Assembly: GCA_944381495.1 (NCBI GenBank)
Contig: CALWLJ010000006.1
Span: 62,001-126,000 of the forward strand
Reading direction: 5' to 3'
Origin: an uncultured Mediterraneibacter sp.
Lineage (GTDB): Bacteria; Bacillota; Clostridia; Lachnospirales; Lachnospiraceae
DNA length: 64,000 bases
In this document: positions 9,014 through 19,100 of the stretch, piece after piece
Layout: every line of letters begins with the position of its first letter
How positions within the stretch are numbered: the stretch's first letter is position 1
Translations under genes and position numbers: made by a program
Notes under the pieces: model-generated
What the model was told of the DNA's origin: nothing
Database searches by the model: none
Seen by the model: only the letters and a program-made list of their open reading frames with translations

Positions 9014-9039
9014 CAGAGATGCCCTGCGCATCTCTTTTT
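9014..9039 (+). terminator. Riboswitch-controlled intrinsic terminator
   Basis: AGAGATGC pairs with GCATCTCT around a CCTGC loop, followed by a T run. It sits about 10 nt after the TPP aptamer, which makes it the expression platform for thiC. Confidence 0.88.
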
Positions 9040-9174
9040 TATTTCATAAGAGACTACATTTCTCTGAAATTTTGTATCTGAACCACAGTGCGGCGGACCG
9101 GGGACACCACTCTCTGCCGCGATAGAAAAATCTGGCTGAAAAGCATTTGAAGAACAACCGGGAGGTACACAGCC

Positions 9175-9294
9175 ATGATGATCACCATACCAGGTGAAGG
9201 CGTCGGCAAAAGGACAAAAGGGAAATATGCTCTGTTCCCCTTCAGGAGCTCTGCTGCCGATGCACAAATGCCAAAAAAGTTCCGGCAGTTCTAA
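9175..9294 (+). CDS. Candidate 39-residue leader peptide before thiC
   Basis: An ATG at 9175 with GGGAGG 9 nt upstream opens a 39-codon frame ending in TAA at 9292. The peptide is basic with no hydrophobic segment. It lies between the riboswitch terminator and the thiC start. It could be a real small gene or chance; the only evidence is the good ribosome site and the position. Confidence 0.3.
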   Translation: MMITIPGEGVGKRTKGKYALFPFRSSAADAQMPKKFRQF

Positions 9295-9336
9295 TGCTGC
9301 TGCGGAACAAATGCAGAAGAAATGGAGGTAGAACAG

Positions 9337-10647
9337 ATGGAAACTTACACAACACAGATGGATGCCGCCCGCAAAGGCATCGTAACTCCGCAGATCAAAA
9401 CTGTAGCGGAAAAGGAACATATGCCCGTTGAAAAGCTGATGCAGCTGGTGGCGGAAGGAAAGGTGGCGATCTGCGCCAACAAGCGCCACACCTGCCTGGA
9501 TCCGGAGGGCGTGGGAAGCATGCTCCGCACAAAGATCAATGTAAACCTGGGTGTATCCAGAGACTGCAAAGACTACAATATTGAGATGCAGAAAGTCATG
9601 AGCGCGGTTGATCTGGGCGCGGAGGCGATCATGGATCTCTCCAGCCACGGCAACACCCAGCCTTTCCGCCAGAAACTGACCAGCGAATGTCCGGTCATGA
9701 TCGGAACAGTACCGGTCTATGACAGCGTTATTCACTATCAGAGAGATCTTGCCACTCTGACCGCAAAAGATTTTATAGACGTGGTACGTCTCCACGCTGA
9801 GGACGGCGTAGACTTCGTAACCCTGCACTGTGGCATTACCCGCAAGACTATCGAACAGATTAAAAAGCATAAGCGGAAAATGAATATCGTAAGCCGCGGC
9901 GGAAGTCTTGTATTCGCCTGGATGAGTATGACCGGAGAAGAGAATCCTTTCTACGAATATTTCGATGATATCCTCGACATCTGCGAGGAATACGATGTGA
10001 CCATCTCCCTGGGCGACGCCTGCCGTCCCGGCTGTCTGGCTGATGCGACAGATGTATGCCAGATCGAGGAGCTGGTACGCCTGGGCGAGCTGACAAAACG
10101 CGCCTGGGATCACAACGTACAGGTCATGGTAGAAGGTCCCGGACATGTGCCGCTGGATCAGGTCGCTGCAAATATGGAAGTGCAGAAGAGCATCTGCATG
10201 GGAGCACCCTTCTATGTACTTGGGCCTCTCGTTACAGATATCGCGCCGGGCTATGACCATATCACCGCTGCCATCGGCGGCGCTGTGGCAGCTATGAGCG
10301 GAGCCGCATTCCTCTGCTATGTCACCCCGGCGGAACATCTGGCACTGCCCAATGTAGACGACGTAAGACAGGGCATCATCGCCTCCAAGATTGCGGCCCA
10401 CGCGGCAGACATCGCCAAGGGTATCCCGGGCGCAAGAGATATCGACGACCGCATGGCTGACGCCAGACGGAACCTGGACTGGGACGCTCAGTTTGAATGC
10501 GCTCTGGATCCGGAAACCGCCAAAGCGATCCGTGACAGCAGAAAGCCGGAGGACGACCACAGCGACACCTGCAGCATGTGCGGCAAGTTCTGCGCGGTAA
10601 GAAGTATGAATAAGGCGCTGGCAGGGGAGTATATTGATATACTTTAA
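9337..10647 (+). CDS. thiC: Phosphomethylpyrimidine synthase ThiC
   Basis: This radical SAM enzyme converts 5-aminoimidazole ribotide to hydroxymethylpyrimidine phosphate for thiamin synthesis. The 436-residue length fits the bacterial short form. The signature C-terminal cluster motif CSMCGKFC, which holds the [4Fe-4S] cluster, is present near residue 415, and conserved runs such as [10 protein letters not shown] and [18 protein letters not shown] are intact. The start at 9337 is chosen because GGAGG lies 8 nt upstream; an in-frame ATG 15 nt earlier has no such site. It is the only thiamin gene in the window and is controlled by the TPP riboswitch in its leader. Confidence 0.97.
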   Translation: METYTTQMDAARKGIVTPQIKTVAEKEHMPVEKLMQLVAEGKVAICANKRHTCLDPEGVGSMLRTKINVNLGVSRDCKDYNIEMQKVMSAVDLGAEAIMDLSSHGNTQPFRQKLTSECPVMIGTVPVYDSVIHYQRDLATLTAKDFIDVVRLHAEDGVDFVTLHCGITRKTIEQIKKHKRKMNIVSRGGSLVFAWMSMTGEENPFYEYFDDILDICEEYDVTISLGDACRPGCLADATDVCQIEELVRLGELTKRAWDHNVQVMVEGPGHVPLDQVAANMEVQKSICMGAPFYVLGPLVTDIAPGYDHITAAIGGAVAAMSGAAFLCYVTPAEHLALPNVDDVRQGIIASKIAAHAADIAKGIPGARDIDDRMADARRNLDWDAQFECALDPETAKAIRDSRKPEDDHSDTCSMCGKFCAVRSMNKALAGEYIDIL

Positions 10648-10689
10648 ATAGAGTCCTGGCTGTTTAGTTCATTTGTTTCAGGAAGGCCG

Positions 10690-10829
10690 CTGTCAAGGGG
10701 GTGTGTTGTCACGGCGGCCACGCTTGCGCTCGGGAATGGAGCGCAGCGGACACGTAAGGCCGCAAAGGACGCGGCCTAAGTGCCGGTCGCTCCACAACGG
10801 GCCTTCATGACAACACACCCCCTTGACAG
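10690..10829. repeat. 140-bp palindromic element with 22-bp perfect terminal inverted repeats
   Basis: The segment begins CTGTCAAGGGGGTGTGTTGT and ends with its exact reverse complement: 22 bases at 10690-10711 pair with 10808-10829. Inside, GGAGCG pairs with CGCTCC, and a further hairpin forms from GGCCGC and GCGGCC. No coding frame is convincing. It looks like a MITE- or REP-type element that folds into a nested hairpin, placed just after thiC, where it may also end or protect the transcript. Confidence 0.75.
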
Positions 10830-10965
10830 CTGGATACCGAAAACAACTGAACAACCAGAAACGCAGATTGGCGCGGCTTGAAGGACTTACCATTTGTAAG
10901 ACTTCCAGGCCGCGCCTCTGGTTTCCAGGCTGTATAGCCACTAACTTCCGTCCTGAACAACCATA

Positions 10966-11193
10966 TTACCGCATTATAATCTCCGGACAGTTCTCCAGAA
11001 ACTGCTGAAGCGAATCCGCCCTGGCAGCCGTTTTCAGCCATCTTTTCAGAGTCTCCAAATTGGTCTCCTCCATGATCCTTTGCAGGATCTTTTCCGGAAC
11101 AGGGCCCAACTCTGACAGCAGATCGACCACAGCTTCAGCTTTTCCTTTCGTAGATAAGAGTATTCTCCGAAAGGCAAGCTCAGATAAATCTTT
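10966..11193 (-). pseudogene. C-terminal remnant of an Rpn/transposase-like gene
   Basis: The minus strand encodes about 75 residues containing LPVPEKI-like and ETNLETLKRWLKTAARADSL patterns and ending LENCPEIIMR before a stop at 10966. This helical tail is typical of Rpn-family or PD-(D/E)XK 'transposase' proteins. A TGA codon lies immediately upstream in frame (11194-11196) and no start or nuclease core is present, so only the end of the gene survives. A different, internally deleted Rpn-like gene follows on the other strand. Confidence 0.5.
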
Positions 11194-11653
11194 TCACAGT
11201 TCTATTCTAACAATCCGATACTAGAAAAACAAGGATATTGAATGTTTCTGCCGGTATAGCAGCCTGCACATTTGATATGAAGGCCTATTTATTTCACTGA
11301 TATCACCGGGCAATTGGTAACTGCCCGACATTTCCTATTATTCTGTGAATTGTCTCATCGTCTTCCTCCAGTTCTTCTGCTTTCTCTTTTAAAGATTTCA
11401 ACGCTTTATTATTCTCGTACCTAATAGAAAAACAGACACAATACTTGTATTGACAACTTTTTTATGTTATCCTTACTCCACTGATATCAGCGGTGTTCTT
11501 ACCGCATCTTATCATTAGCCCTCTGGGCTTCTCATTTTCGGCGCTTTATTTTCGAGGCAGTTATCCGATGATGAATGTTACTTATTGATCTGATGCAGGA
11601 TATCTTTATATTTTTTTACCCCTGCATCTTTTTACAGAATGGAGGAACTGCCT
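11194..11653. other. Non-coding stretch between two Rpn-like remnants
   Basis: No intact gene was seen. The minus strand from about 11440 to 11303 is open and would encode a charged helix (KALKSLKEKAEELEEDDE), possibly another decayed tail. A small hairpin, GGGCA with TGCCC, lies near 11309-11328. The promoter of the following + strand gene presumably lies in the AT-rich part before 11640. Confidence 0.4.
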
Positions 11654-12472
11654 ATGGCAAACATTTTACAACAGTATTTTCCTCTTATAAGGACCAGAAA
11701 AGAAGTCCTCAAAGATATCCGGGAAGACCGGAAGCTCCTGAAGATCTATCAGAGCTGGGAAAGGGAACAACAGGAGGAATTTCTTGATTTCTGCACGGGC
11801 CAGCGCTCCGCCTGTTATTCAGCGGATATGCTTCTGAGACAGTATAAACGTATCCGGAGCAGGAAGAAGAAAAGAGGGAAAAAGGGATATGGCCTGTTAT
11901 ATAAGGAAATCCAGAAAGTCTATACCATCGTTTTATATGAAAACAGCCCGGAAGAATTCCATCGGTTCCCAAATGAATATATCCATCGGTTCTCTCAGAA
12001 ATCCGACACGGGAATCGAAATGGAGCTTCTCATGAACTATATTTTTATACCGCTTGACATCTTTAAAGACATTCTTCACAATAAAGGTATCAATAACAAA
12101 CTGGAGGCATGGCTTACTTTTTTCTCTGTGGATGATCCGGTGTACATCGAAAGACTGATCCGGGCGTATCCTCAGTTCAAAGACTACTATCAGGAGATCT
12201 ATACGCTGTGCCAGAACACGGAAAAGGTGATGGATATGTTTTCAAGAGAGTTGCGGGAAATGGACAGAAATACAGTAAAATATATGATTGATGAACTGAA
12301 TGACAAACTTGTAGATAGAGACAGAAAAATCAAATCCAGGGATACAGAAATAAAGAATCAGAAAAAACTTCTCAAACAAAAGGATACTGTTATCGCTGAA
12401 AAAGAAGCAGCCCTTGCAGCATTAGAAAAAGAGCTTGAGGAACTGAAAGCGCAAAAAGCTCAAAATACATAA
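11654..12472 (+). CDS. Rpn/PD-(D/E)XK nuclease-family protein, apparently lacking its catalytic core
   Basis: A 272-residue protein. Its first 45 residues (MANILQQYFPLIRTRKEVL to FLDFCTG) and everything from QRSACYSADMLLRQYKR onward match the layout I recall for a common Lachnospiraceae family annotated as PD-(D/E)XK transposase or Rpn nuclease. In that family about 100 residues with the D...ExK catalytic site separate the two blocks; here they are joined directly near residue 51. The C-terminus (about 205-270) is a long coiled coil. The start at 11654 follows GGAGG at 8 nt. The frame is open, so a short protein may be made, but it should be inactive as a nuclease. The deletion is inferred from family memory. 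Confidence 0.65.
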   Translation: MANILQQYFPLIRTRKEVLKDIREDRKLLKIYQSWEREQQEEFLDFCTGQRSACYSADMLLRQYKRIRSRKKKRGKKGYGLLYKEIQKVYTIVLYENSPEEFHRFPNEYIHRFSQKSDTGIEMELLMNYIFIPLDIFKDILHNKGINNKLEAWLTFFSVDDPVYIERLIRAYPQFKDYYQEIYTLCQNTEKVMDMFSRELREMDRNTVKYMIDELNDKLVDRDRKIKSRDTEIKNQKKLLKQKDTVIAEKEAALAALEKELEELKAQKAQNT

Positions 12473-12514
12473 TCATAATAAGCAAAAAGTTCTTTTCCCT
12501 GCCCCGGTTACCAG

Positions 12515-12556
12515 AAAAGACCAGCACCGGCGATCTCCTTCCCGCCGATGCTGGTC
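12515..12556 (-). terminator. Intrinsic terminator after cstA
   Basis: On the minus strand GACCAGCATCGGCG pairs with CGCCGGTGCTGGTC around a 10-nt loop and is followed by TTTT. It lies about 75 nt past the cstA stop codon and faces the + strand gene that ends at 12472. Confidence 0.75.
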
Positions 12557-12632
12557 TTCTGCCAAACCCAAATCTGTCGGCATCCTTCTCAGGACGCCAT
12601 TTTATATAATATTATACTGTTTTGCCGACTCC

Positions 12633-14324
12633 TTATTCCTGTCCGGCTTTCTTCTTAATAAGCTCTTTCCCGGAAGTAACTACGATCGTCACACCAAGGA
12701 TCATCAGCAGCACCGCAACGATAAGCTGCAGGCCCTCTACCATGAATACGCCTGTTCCTGCTGCGAATGCGTTGACCAGAGAGATGAATCTCTGAACCAG
12801 TGCGGTAAATGTTACGATCAGCATGATCACAAACGGAGGAACCAGTGTTCTCAGCTCTCTTCCTGTCACCTTCAGGAATACGCACAGGGTGATCAGGACA
12901 AGTGCGCTCAGCAGCTGGTTTGCGCTTCCGAACAGCGGCCAGATGTTGGAATATCCTACCTGTGTCAGGATATATCCGAATACCAGTGTGATCACAGTTG
13001 CGAAATATTTATTACAGAGAACTTTTCTCCAGCCTTCTGCATGCTCCATATCGTCAACGCTGAACAGCTCCTGGAAGGACATACGTCCGATCCGGGCAAC
13101 AGAGTCCAGAGTTGTAAATGCCAGAGCGGACACGCACATGGTCATAAAGCTCTGTGCCACATAAACCGGGATCCCGAACATCTCAAGGAAACCTGCAACG
13201 CCTGATGAGAAGATCTGGAACGGAGTTCCCACTGCTGCGGTTCCGTCCGCGCTCGCTGCCGCACCTGCGACACAGAGAGCAACGACAGCCAGAAGACTTT
13301 CAAGTACCATTGCTCCATATCCGACTTTCAGCATATCCTTCTCATTGGAGATCGTCTTGGATGAAGTACCGGAAGATACCAGGCTGTGGAATCCGGATAC
13401 CGCACCGCAGGCAACCGTTACAAACAGGATCGGGAACAAAGTTCCGAGACTGTCATTGGTAAATCCGGTATAGGCCGGCAGGTTCATAGTCGGATGTGCG
13501 AAGATCAGTCCGAGCACGGCTCCGGCGATCATACCGATGAACATGAATGTTGACATATAATCTCTGGGCTGCATTACAAACCACATCGGGAGCACTGCTG
13601 CCACGAAGATATAAGCAAACGCGATGTATACCCAAGCTTCTTTTCCAAGAAGAACCGGGAAATTCATACCAAATACAAAAGCCAGCACGGTGCATACCAG
13701 TCCGAAGACAACTTCCTTCCATCCGCTCAGTTTTAATTTATGCTGAGCTACGCCGAACACAACCGCAAACAAGATGAAGAACAGGGAAATACTTCCAGCT
13801 GCTCCGTTTACCGTCGCATTCTCTGAAAGAGTCCGTACTCCGTCAGTTACTACATAGGCGTCAAATGTTCCTGCCACCATATCCGCAAATGCTGCGATAA
13901 CGATGAGACAGAACAGCCAGCAGAATCCAAGGAACAGTTTCCGTCCGGTTTTTCCGATGTATTTCTCGATCAGAAGTCCCATGGATTTTCCATCATTTTT
14001 CACGCTGGCATACAGCGCTCCGAAGTCTGTGACAGCTCCGAAGAAGATTCCTCCTATGATGATCCACAGAAGGACCGGCAGCCATCCGAAAGCCGCTGCC
14101 TGGATCGCTCCGGTGACCGGGCCTGCTCCGGCGATGGATGAAAACTGATGGGCGAATACGGTCCATCCGTCAGTAGGTACATAATCCTGTCCGTCATTGT
14201 GTACTACCGCAGGCGTCTTTGCCTTGGGATCGATGCCCCATTTCTTTGCAAGCCACCGTCCATACAGCGTGTAGGCCGCGATCAGACACACAGCGGCGAT
14301 CAGTACGATTACAAGTGTGTTCAT
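12633..14324 (-). CDS. cstA: Carbon starvation protein CstA family transporter
   Basis: A 563-residue integral membrane protein with about 14-16 hydrophobic segments. It begins MNTLVIVLIAAVCLIAAYTL and contains CstA family patterns such as HQFSSIAGAGPVTGAIQAA and GFHSLVSSGTSSKTI. Characterised members (E. coli CstA and BtsT) import pyruvate, and older work linked CstA to peptide use. The gene is alone on its strand, with a T-box leader and a sigma-A promoter upstream and a terminator downstream. The T-box means expression follows the charging of one tRNA, which suggests that an amino acid or peptide is linked to its substrate in this organism. The family is certain, the substrate is not. Confidence 0.93.
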   Translation of the reverse strand: MNTLVIVLIAAVCLIAAYTLYGRWLAKKWGIDPKAKTPAVVHNDGQDYVPTDGWTVFAHQFSSIAGAGPVTGAIQAAAFGWLPVLLWIIIGGIFFGAVTDFGALYASVKNDGKSMGLLIEKYIGKTGRKLFLGFCWLFCLIVIAAFADMVAGTFDAYVVTDGVRTLSENATVNGAAGSISLFFILFAVVFGVAQHKLKLSGWKEVVFGLVCTVLAFVFGMNFPVLLGKEAWVYIAFAYIFVAAVLPMWFVMQPRDYMSTFMFIGMIAGAVLGLIFAHPTMNLPAYTGFTNDSLGTLFPILFVTVACGAVSGFHSLVSSGTSSKTISNEKDMLKVGYGAMVLESLLAVVALCVAGAAASADGTAAVGTPFQIFSSGVAGFLEMFGIPVYVAQSFMTMCVSALAFTTLDSVARIGRMSFQELFSVDDMEHAEGWRKVLCNKYFATVITLVFGYILTQVGYSNIWPLFGSANQLLSALVLITLCVFLKVTGRELRTLVPPFVIMLIVTFTALVQRFISLVNAFAAGTGVFMVEGLQLIVAVLLMILGVTIVVTSGKELIKKKAGQE

Positions 14325-14434
14325 GATTCTCTACTCTCCTTTTTTTGCTTTTGCACCTTGAATTGAAATAAAAGAATACAAAGATGAGCAAAGTTCCGCA
14401 AACGATTTCATAGGAACGCAGTTTCCCATGAAAC

Positions 14435-14776
14435 AAAAAAATCTCCCGGCAGATCACTCTGCCAGAAGACGAAATATCTTTCCGCGTTACCACTTCTGTT
14501 ACCGGTATTGCCGGTCTCTCAATCCCATCGTCCGGTGTCAGCCAGCACCTTGCCGGATTAACAGGTTTCCCTCTAACGGTGGAATTCCGGTCCGGGCTAC
14601 TGATGTATGCAAAGCCATGTCCGGCTCGGCCGGAAACTTCCACATATGTTTCGCCCTGACTGCTCGCAGGTGATAACTGCCCTGACCATGATGCCTCCTC
14701 GCACCAGCCGGAGACTCTCTGAAAACATAACTGTCCGGGAAGTCCTGTCCTGTTCTTCGCATTGTTTTTCAATTCG
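14435..14776 (-). promoter_or_regulatory. T-box leader with terminator upstream of cstA
   Basis: The leader RNA holds a Stem I with AGAGAG followed by TGGTGCGAGGAGGC (14722 to about 14696). It also has a T-box sequence TGGTAACGCGG (14492-14482) and a terminator TCTGGCAGA-GTGA-TCTGCCGGGA (14466-14444) with a seven-T run. The T-box core deviates from the usual TGGNACCGCGG by one base. The TGGT bulge would pair with a tRNA ending ACCA, so the discriminator is A. I could not fix the specifier codon; the Stem I 3' strand near AAACATATGTGG is the likely place. Uncharged tRNA should allow read-through into cstA. Confidence 0.85.
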
Positions 14777-14782
14777 GTATTT

Positions 14783-14810
14783 ATTATAGCTCAAAATCAA
14801 AGAAAGTCAA
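14783..14810 (-). promoter_or_regulatory. Promoter of the T-box leader
   Basis: On the minus strand TTGACT (14810-14805) and TATAAT (14788-14783) are 16 bases apart. Transcription would start near 14776, just before the T-box Stem I. Confidence 0.7.
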
Positions 14811-14982
14811 TAAAAAACAGAGTGCATTCTGTTTTTTGTAAAAATTTTATAAAAATTATAAAAAACCGGGAGAACACACTATGCAGGATTTCTATTCTCC
14901 GTCCCTGCAGATCTTCCTTGCCCCGCTCTGCGTCAGGTGATAGAATACCGGTAACAAATAAATCGAAACGGGGTGAAACACT

Positions 14983-16020
14983 ATGAAGCAAAATTTGCTG
15001 AAGCGGCTTCCTTCTCCGAAAGGGATGGAAAGAACGGAGATTCTGAACCTTCTTCTGTCCGAAGAATACGGCTTTCTGCCGGATCCGCCCGAAAGCATGA
15101 CAGTGGATACAGAATCAGAGGAAAACACGTTCTGTGCGGGCAAAGCAGTTCTGAAAAAGCTGAAGATGAACTGCAAAACCAGACATGGGATTTTTTCTTT
15201 TCCTTTTTCTCTCATGTATCCCTCAAATACAGAGAAGCCTGTTCCCTGCTTTATCCTGATCAATTTCAGAGATCTGGTGCCTGACCGCTATTTTCCGGCT
15301 GAAGAAATCCTGGACAATGGATTTGCGGCACTGAGCTTCTGCTACGAGGATATATCTGCAGATAACGGCGACTTCACCAGCGGACTTGCGGGTCTGGTAT
15401 ATCCGGACGGAGAAAGGACTGTCCGCCAGTGCGGCAAGATTGGTCTGTGGGCCTGGGCGGCCATCCGGATCATGGATTATGCCGTAACTCTTCCTTTCCT
15501 GGATACCGGCTGCATCAGTATTGTGGGACACTCCCGGCTGGGGAAGACAGCCCTTCTTACCGGAGCTCTGGATCCGCGTTTCTTCTGCAGTTTTTCCAAC
15601 GACTCCGGCTGCAGCGGCGCTGCCCTGTCCAGGGAGAAAAAAGGCGAAACCATCCGTGATATCTGTAATACTTACCCTTACTGGTTCTGTAAAGCATATG
15701 AGAAATACGCCGGACATGAAGAAGACCTGCCTTTTGACCAGCACTTTCTCCTGGCTGCATCCGCTCCCCGCCGGGTATATGTAGCCAGCGCTTCAGAGGA
15801 TCTCTGGGCATGCCCGGAAAATGAATATCTCTCCTGTATCGCCGCCGGCACATACTATCAGGAAATGGGACAGAAGGGATTCCTACATCCGGACAGACTG
15901 CCCGTTCCGGGAGATTGTTTTACAGACGGTGATATCGGATATCATATGAGAGCCGGGACTCATTATCTGAGCCGGGAAGACTGGAAGTATTTTATGGAGT
16001 TTGTCCGGGAGAAGAGATGA
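14983..16020 (+). CDS. Alpha/beta hydrolase, glucuronoyl esterase (CE15)-like
   Basis: A 345-residue protein without a signal peptide. The nucleophile elbow is GHSRLGKTA near residue 185, the form seen in CE15-type glucuronoyl esterases and their relatives (G-x-S-R-x-G-K). The catalytic His is probably in MRAGTHYLSREDW near residue 325. CE15 enzymes split esters between glucuronic acid on xylan and lignin, but those are usually secreted, so this cytoplasmic form may act on smaller imported esters. The start follows GGGGTG. It is a single + strand gene next to a GH3 operon on the other strand. Fold sure, exact substrate unsure. Confidence 0.75.
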   Translation: MKQNLLKRLPSPKGMERTEILNLLLSEEYGFLPDPPESMTVDTESEENTFCAGKAVLKKLKMNCKTRHGIFSFPFSLMYPSNTEKPVPCFILINFRDLVPDRYFPAEEILDNGFAALSFCYEDISADNGDFTSGLAGLVYPDGERTVRQCGKIGLWAWAAIRIMDYAVTLPFLDTGCISIVGHSRLGKTALLTGALDPRFFCSFSNDSGCSGAALSREKKGETIRDICNTYPYWFCKAYEKYAGHEEDLPFDQHFLLAASAPRRVYVASASEDLWACPENEYLSCIAAGTYYQEMGQKGFLHPDRLPVPGDCFTDGDIGYHMRAGTHYLSREDWKYFMEFVREKR

Positions 16021-16079
16021 TAAAAAAGCAAAAATAGTATCATGGCCACGATAGAGCATAGCTTCTGAAGAAAACAAAA

Positions 16080-16102
16080 GGGCGGAATTTTCCATTCCGC
16101 CC
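16080..16102 (-). terminator. Terminator after the GH3 gene
   Basis: GGGCGGAAT and ATTCCGCCC flank a 5-nt loop. On the minus strand the hairpin is followed by TTTTGTTTTC, immediately after the GH3 stop. The A run on the other side lets it serve the + strand CE15-like gene weakly as well. Confidence 0.8.
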
Positions 16103-16109
16103 AAAACCT

Positions 16110-19100
16110 TTATCCGAAATTTCTCTCGCTGAAAATTGTGGCTACCACAATTGCCAGTTCATATACAAGTACAAGAATCATACTGATCACAGTTACAATA
16201 AATGTAATCCGTACCAACAGATTTCCTGATGATCCTTGTTTTTTAGCCATCATTTTAGCCGCAATCGCGCAGATCAGCCCCACAGCCACAATGGCAATTC
16301 CTGCCGGTGAGATCCATATCTCAACTACAAGTCCGATCACATCAAGTACAAGTGCCGCGATACTCAGGATTCTCACTTTGCTGCTCAGCGGTGCGTTTGT
16401 CACTATACCGGCATCCAGCCCTCTGATTATCCTCCTGTTTGAACGTACCACAAGTACTTCTCCTCCTGCGATTCCAAGAGCCGCCACAATGTCAAGTGCG
16501 ATCAGGATCAGTATATAGACCGGGAAACCGGACGCTGCTGCTGTCGTGAGTGCCTCACTGTTTACTACCATATAGCATACATGATGAGCCGCATCCTGCA
16601 GTGCATGCCGTACATAGTCACTTGCCGTATCGGTTAGCCTGTTGCTTCCTGTATTCAACTGAAGGTCCGTACCGGCAGCCAGACACTGATCTGCCACTGC
16701 ATCGCCTTCTGAAGTGTAGTCTGTTATCACAGCTCCCTGAAATCCCCACTCGTTACGAAGTGTTTCTGTCAGAAGAGCATAACTTCCCTTCGTCTGACGG
16801 AATCCAATGCGGTTCATAGATGCCATAACACCTGTAGCACCGCCTTCTTTTACCGTAATCTCAAACGGTCTGAGATAAATCTCACGGATTGCCTGCTCCT
16901 GTGCCCACGTACATACAGAAGAACGGTTTGTCTCCTGATCATTTACGGCAAAATGCTTGATATAGCAATACATGCCTCTTGACATTGCTCCCTGTACACT
17001 GGCTGCCCCCATCTTTCCTGAAAGCAGCGGGTCTTCAGAATAGTATTCGTGATTTCTTCCACTGAATGGAGTTCTGTGGATATTCATTGCCGGTGCATAC
17101 CATCCCTGAGTATTAGAACGGATTCCATCCTCGCCGATAAATTCTCCATACTGGTTTGCAAGCTCTACATTCCATGTACTTGCAAGCATTTCTTCAATCG
17201 GATAACCAAAGCAGGAATAACCGCTGATGAAGTTGGTAATACCGTGAGGGCCATCACTGTCGGTTGTCTTTGGCTTGTCGATCGATTCAATCTCCTGTGT
17301 TACAAATCCTGCCTTCTGATACAGAAGATGAAGTTCGCTTACTTTCATTTCTTCTATAAGTGACTGCCATTTCTCATCATCATAATCTGCTCCTGCCAGA
17401 TCCTGGAGTGTTAGCCCGCTGTCTGTATCAACAGTTGCCGGAGACGTATCGTTGGCTTCCTCCGGACGTCCGGAAGCATCCCAACCCGTAGCGTTGATCT
17501 GATCCAGCAGCTCGTCACTGGCCTCAACTGTATTGACCGTTCCCGCCGCGTCTGTGGAATAGGAAACGCCTGTCGCCGTACCTGTGCCATAAGTCAGCCC
17601 GCTATTATCCATCACTGACCAGTTCTGCCTGCTAAGATATACAGCGCCTTCCGCCACGGCATCAGCAAACCGGTTTGCGATCTCTGTTCCTGTTGTCAGA
17701 TCTGCAGTGATCATCTCTGTATCACCTACCGTATAAGTTGCTGTCATATCTGCATTTCCATCCGCATCCATACCGTCAGATGATGTATATCCCTTTGCAG
17801 CCAGGATATTATTCACAGCCTGGTGCGCATCCTGTGCCGCAGTAATATAATAATCCCCTGCGTCCATGATGTACGCTCCATCTGCAATACTGTAAGACTT
17901 CATCACTTCCCTGGCATCAAATGTAACTTCTACAGTCTCGGAAGCTCCGGGATCCAGAAGTTCTGTCTTAGCGAACCCACCAAGAACAACGGCCGGTTTC
18001 TCAATTCCATTTTCCTGATCATACTGGGTATACGGAGACTGGAAATAAACCTCAACTACATCTTTACCAGCTCTTTCCCCGCTGTTCGTCACATTAACAG
18101 AAGCAGTGATCGTTCCATCATCATTTTCACTAAAAGAAAAATCACTCCATGTGAAATCCGTATATGACAGACCGTAACCAAAGGGGAACCTTACCGTTTC
18201 ACCATAATTATAATCACCTACATTTGGAGTACCCATAACCGTATCTTCATAACGGGTCTCATAGTAACGGTATCCAACGTAGACTCCTTCACCATAATTC
18301 ACATAACTGTAGGCAGAATCAAGTACTTCTCCTGATGAATTCACATATCTGTTGTCACCGAAATTCTGCACGGCCGGAGAAGAAAAACTGTCATTTACAT
18401 ATGTATCAACAAGATGTCCAGACGGATTCACTTCGCCAGAAAGAAGTCTTCCCACCTCTTCCACGCCGTTGTATCCTGTTCCGCCTACCCAGAGGACTGC
18501 ATCCACGCCAAGATCTTCTTCATCAAGGAACGACATCTCCATGGCATTTCCTGCATTGATGATCACAACAGTCTTCTCAAAGCCGGCATCCTGGATTCCT
18601 CTTAAAATCTCCTTCTCAGTAGAACTCAGTTCCAGATAATGTTCATCTGCAGTTCCATCGTACCGTGACATTTCTCTCGGGACATCAGCCCCCTCGCCTC
18701 CGGTTCTGGAAATAACCATAAGCGCCACATCATTATAATCTGCAAAAGAGCTCTCACAAGCCGCGCTCACCTCAGACCAGGGATTTTCATTCAGTGACCA
18801 GTCAGCCGCCTCACCGCTTCCTCCGGTTCCTCTTCCGCGGCCATTTTCACCATAGAAATCCCAAAGAGTTTCATTTACACGAAATCCCGCATTTTCCAGA
18901 GATGTCTTCAGATTTCTGTCAGAGTAATCACTGGTGGCTACTGCACTGGATCCGGTACCATTGGTGATCCATTCCCGGCATGACTGACTGAAAATGCTTA
19001 CAGCCGCGCCAGATTCGAGAGGCAGTGCATTCTCATTGTTATACATCAGCACTGCTCCTTCATCTACAACTGTATCCGTAAATTCGATTTCAGCATCCAG

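Noticed and set aside
9013-10560. 515-codon open frame on the minus strand opposite thiC
   Set aside because: It is the mirror of a certain thiC gene, has no ribosome site or known motif, and arises from codon bias on the other strand.
10870-10917. Terminator after the 140-bp palindrome
   Set aside because: GGCGCGGC and GCCGCGCC can pair, but neither strand has a T run, so it may be only another repeat fragment.
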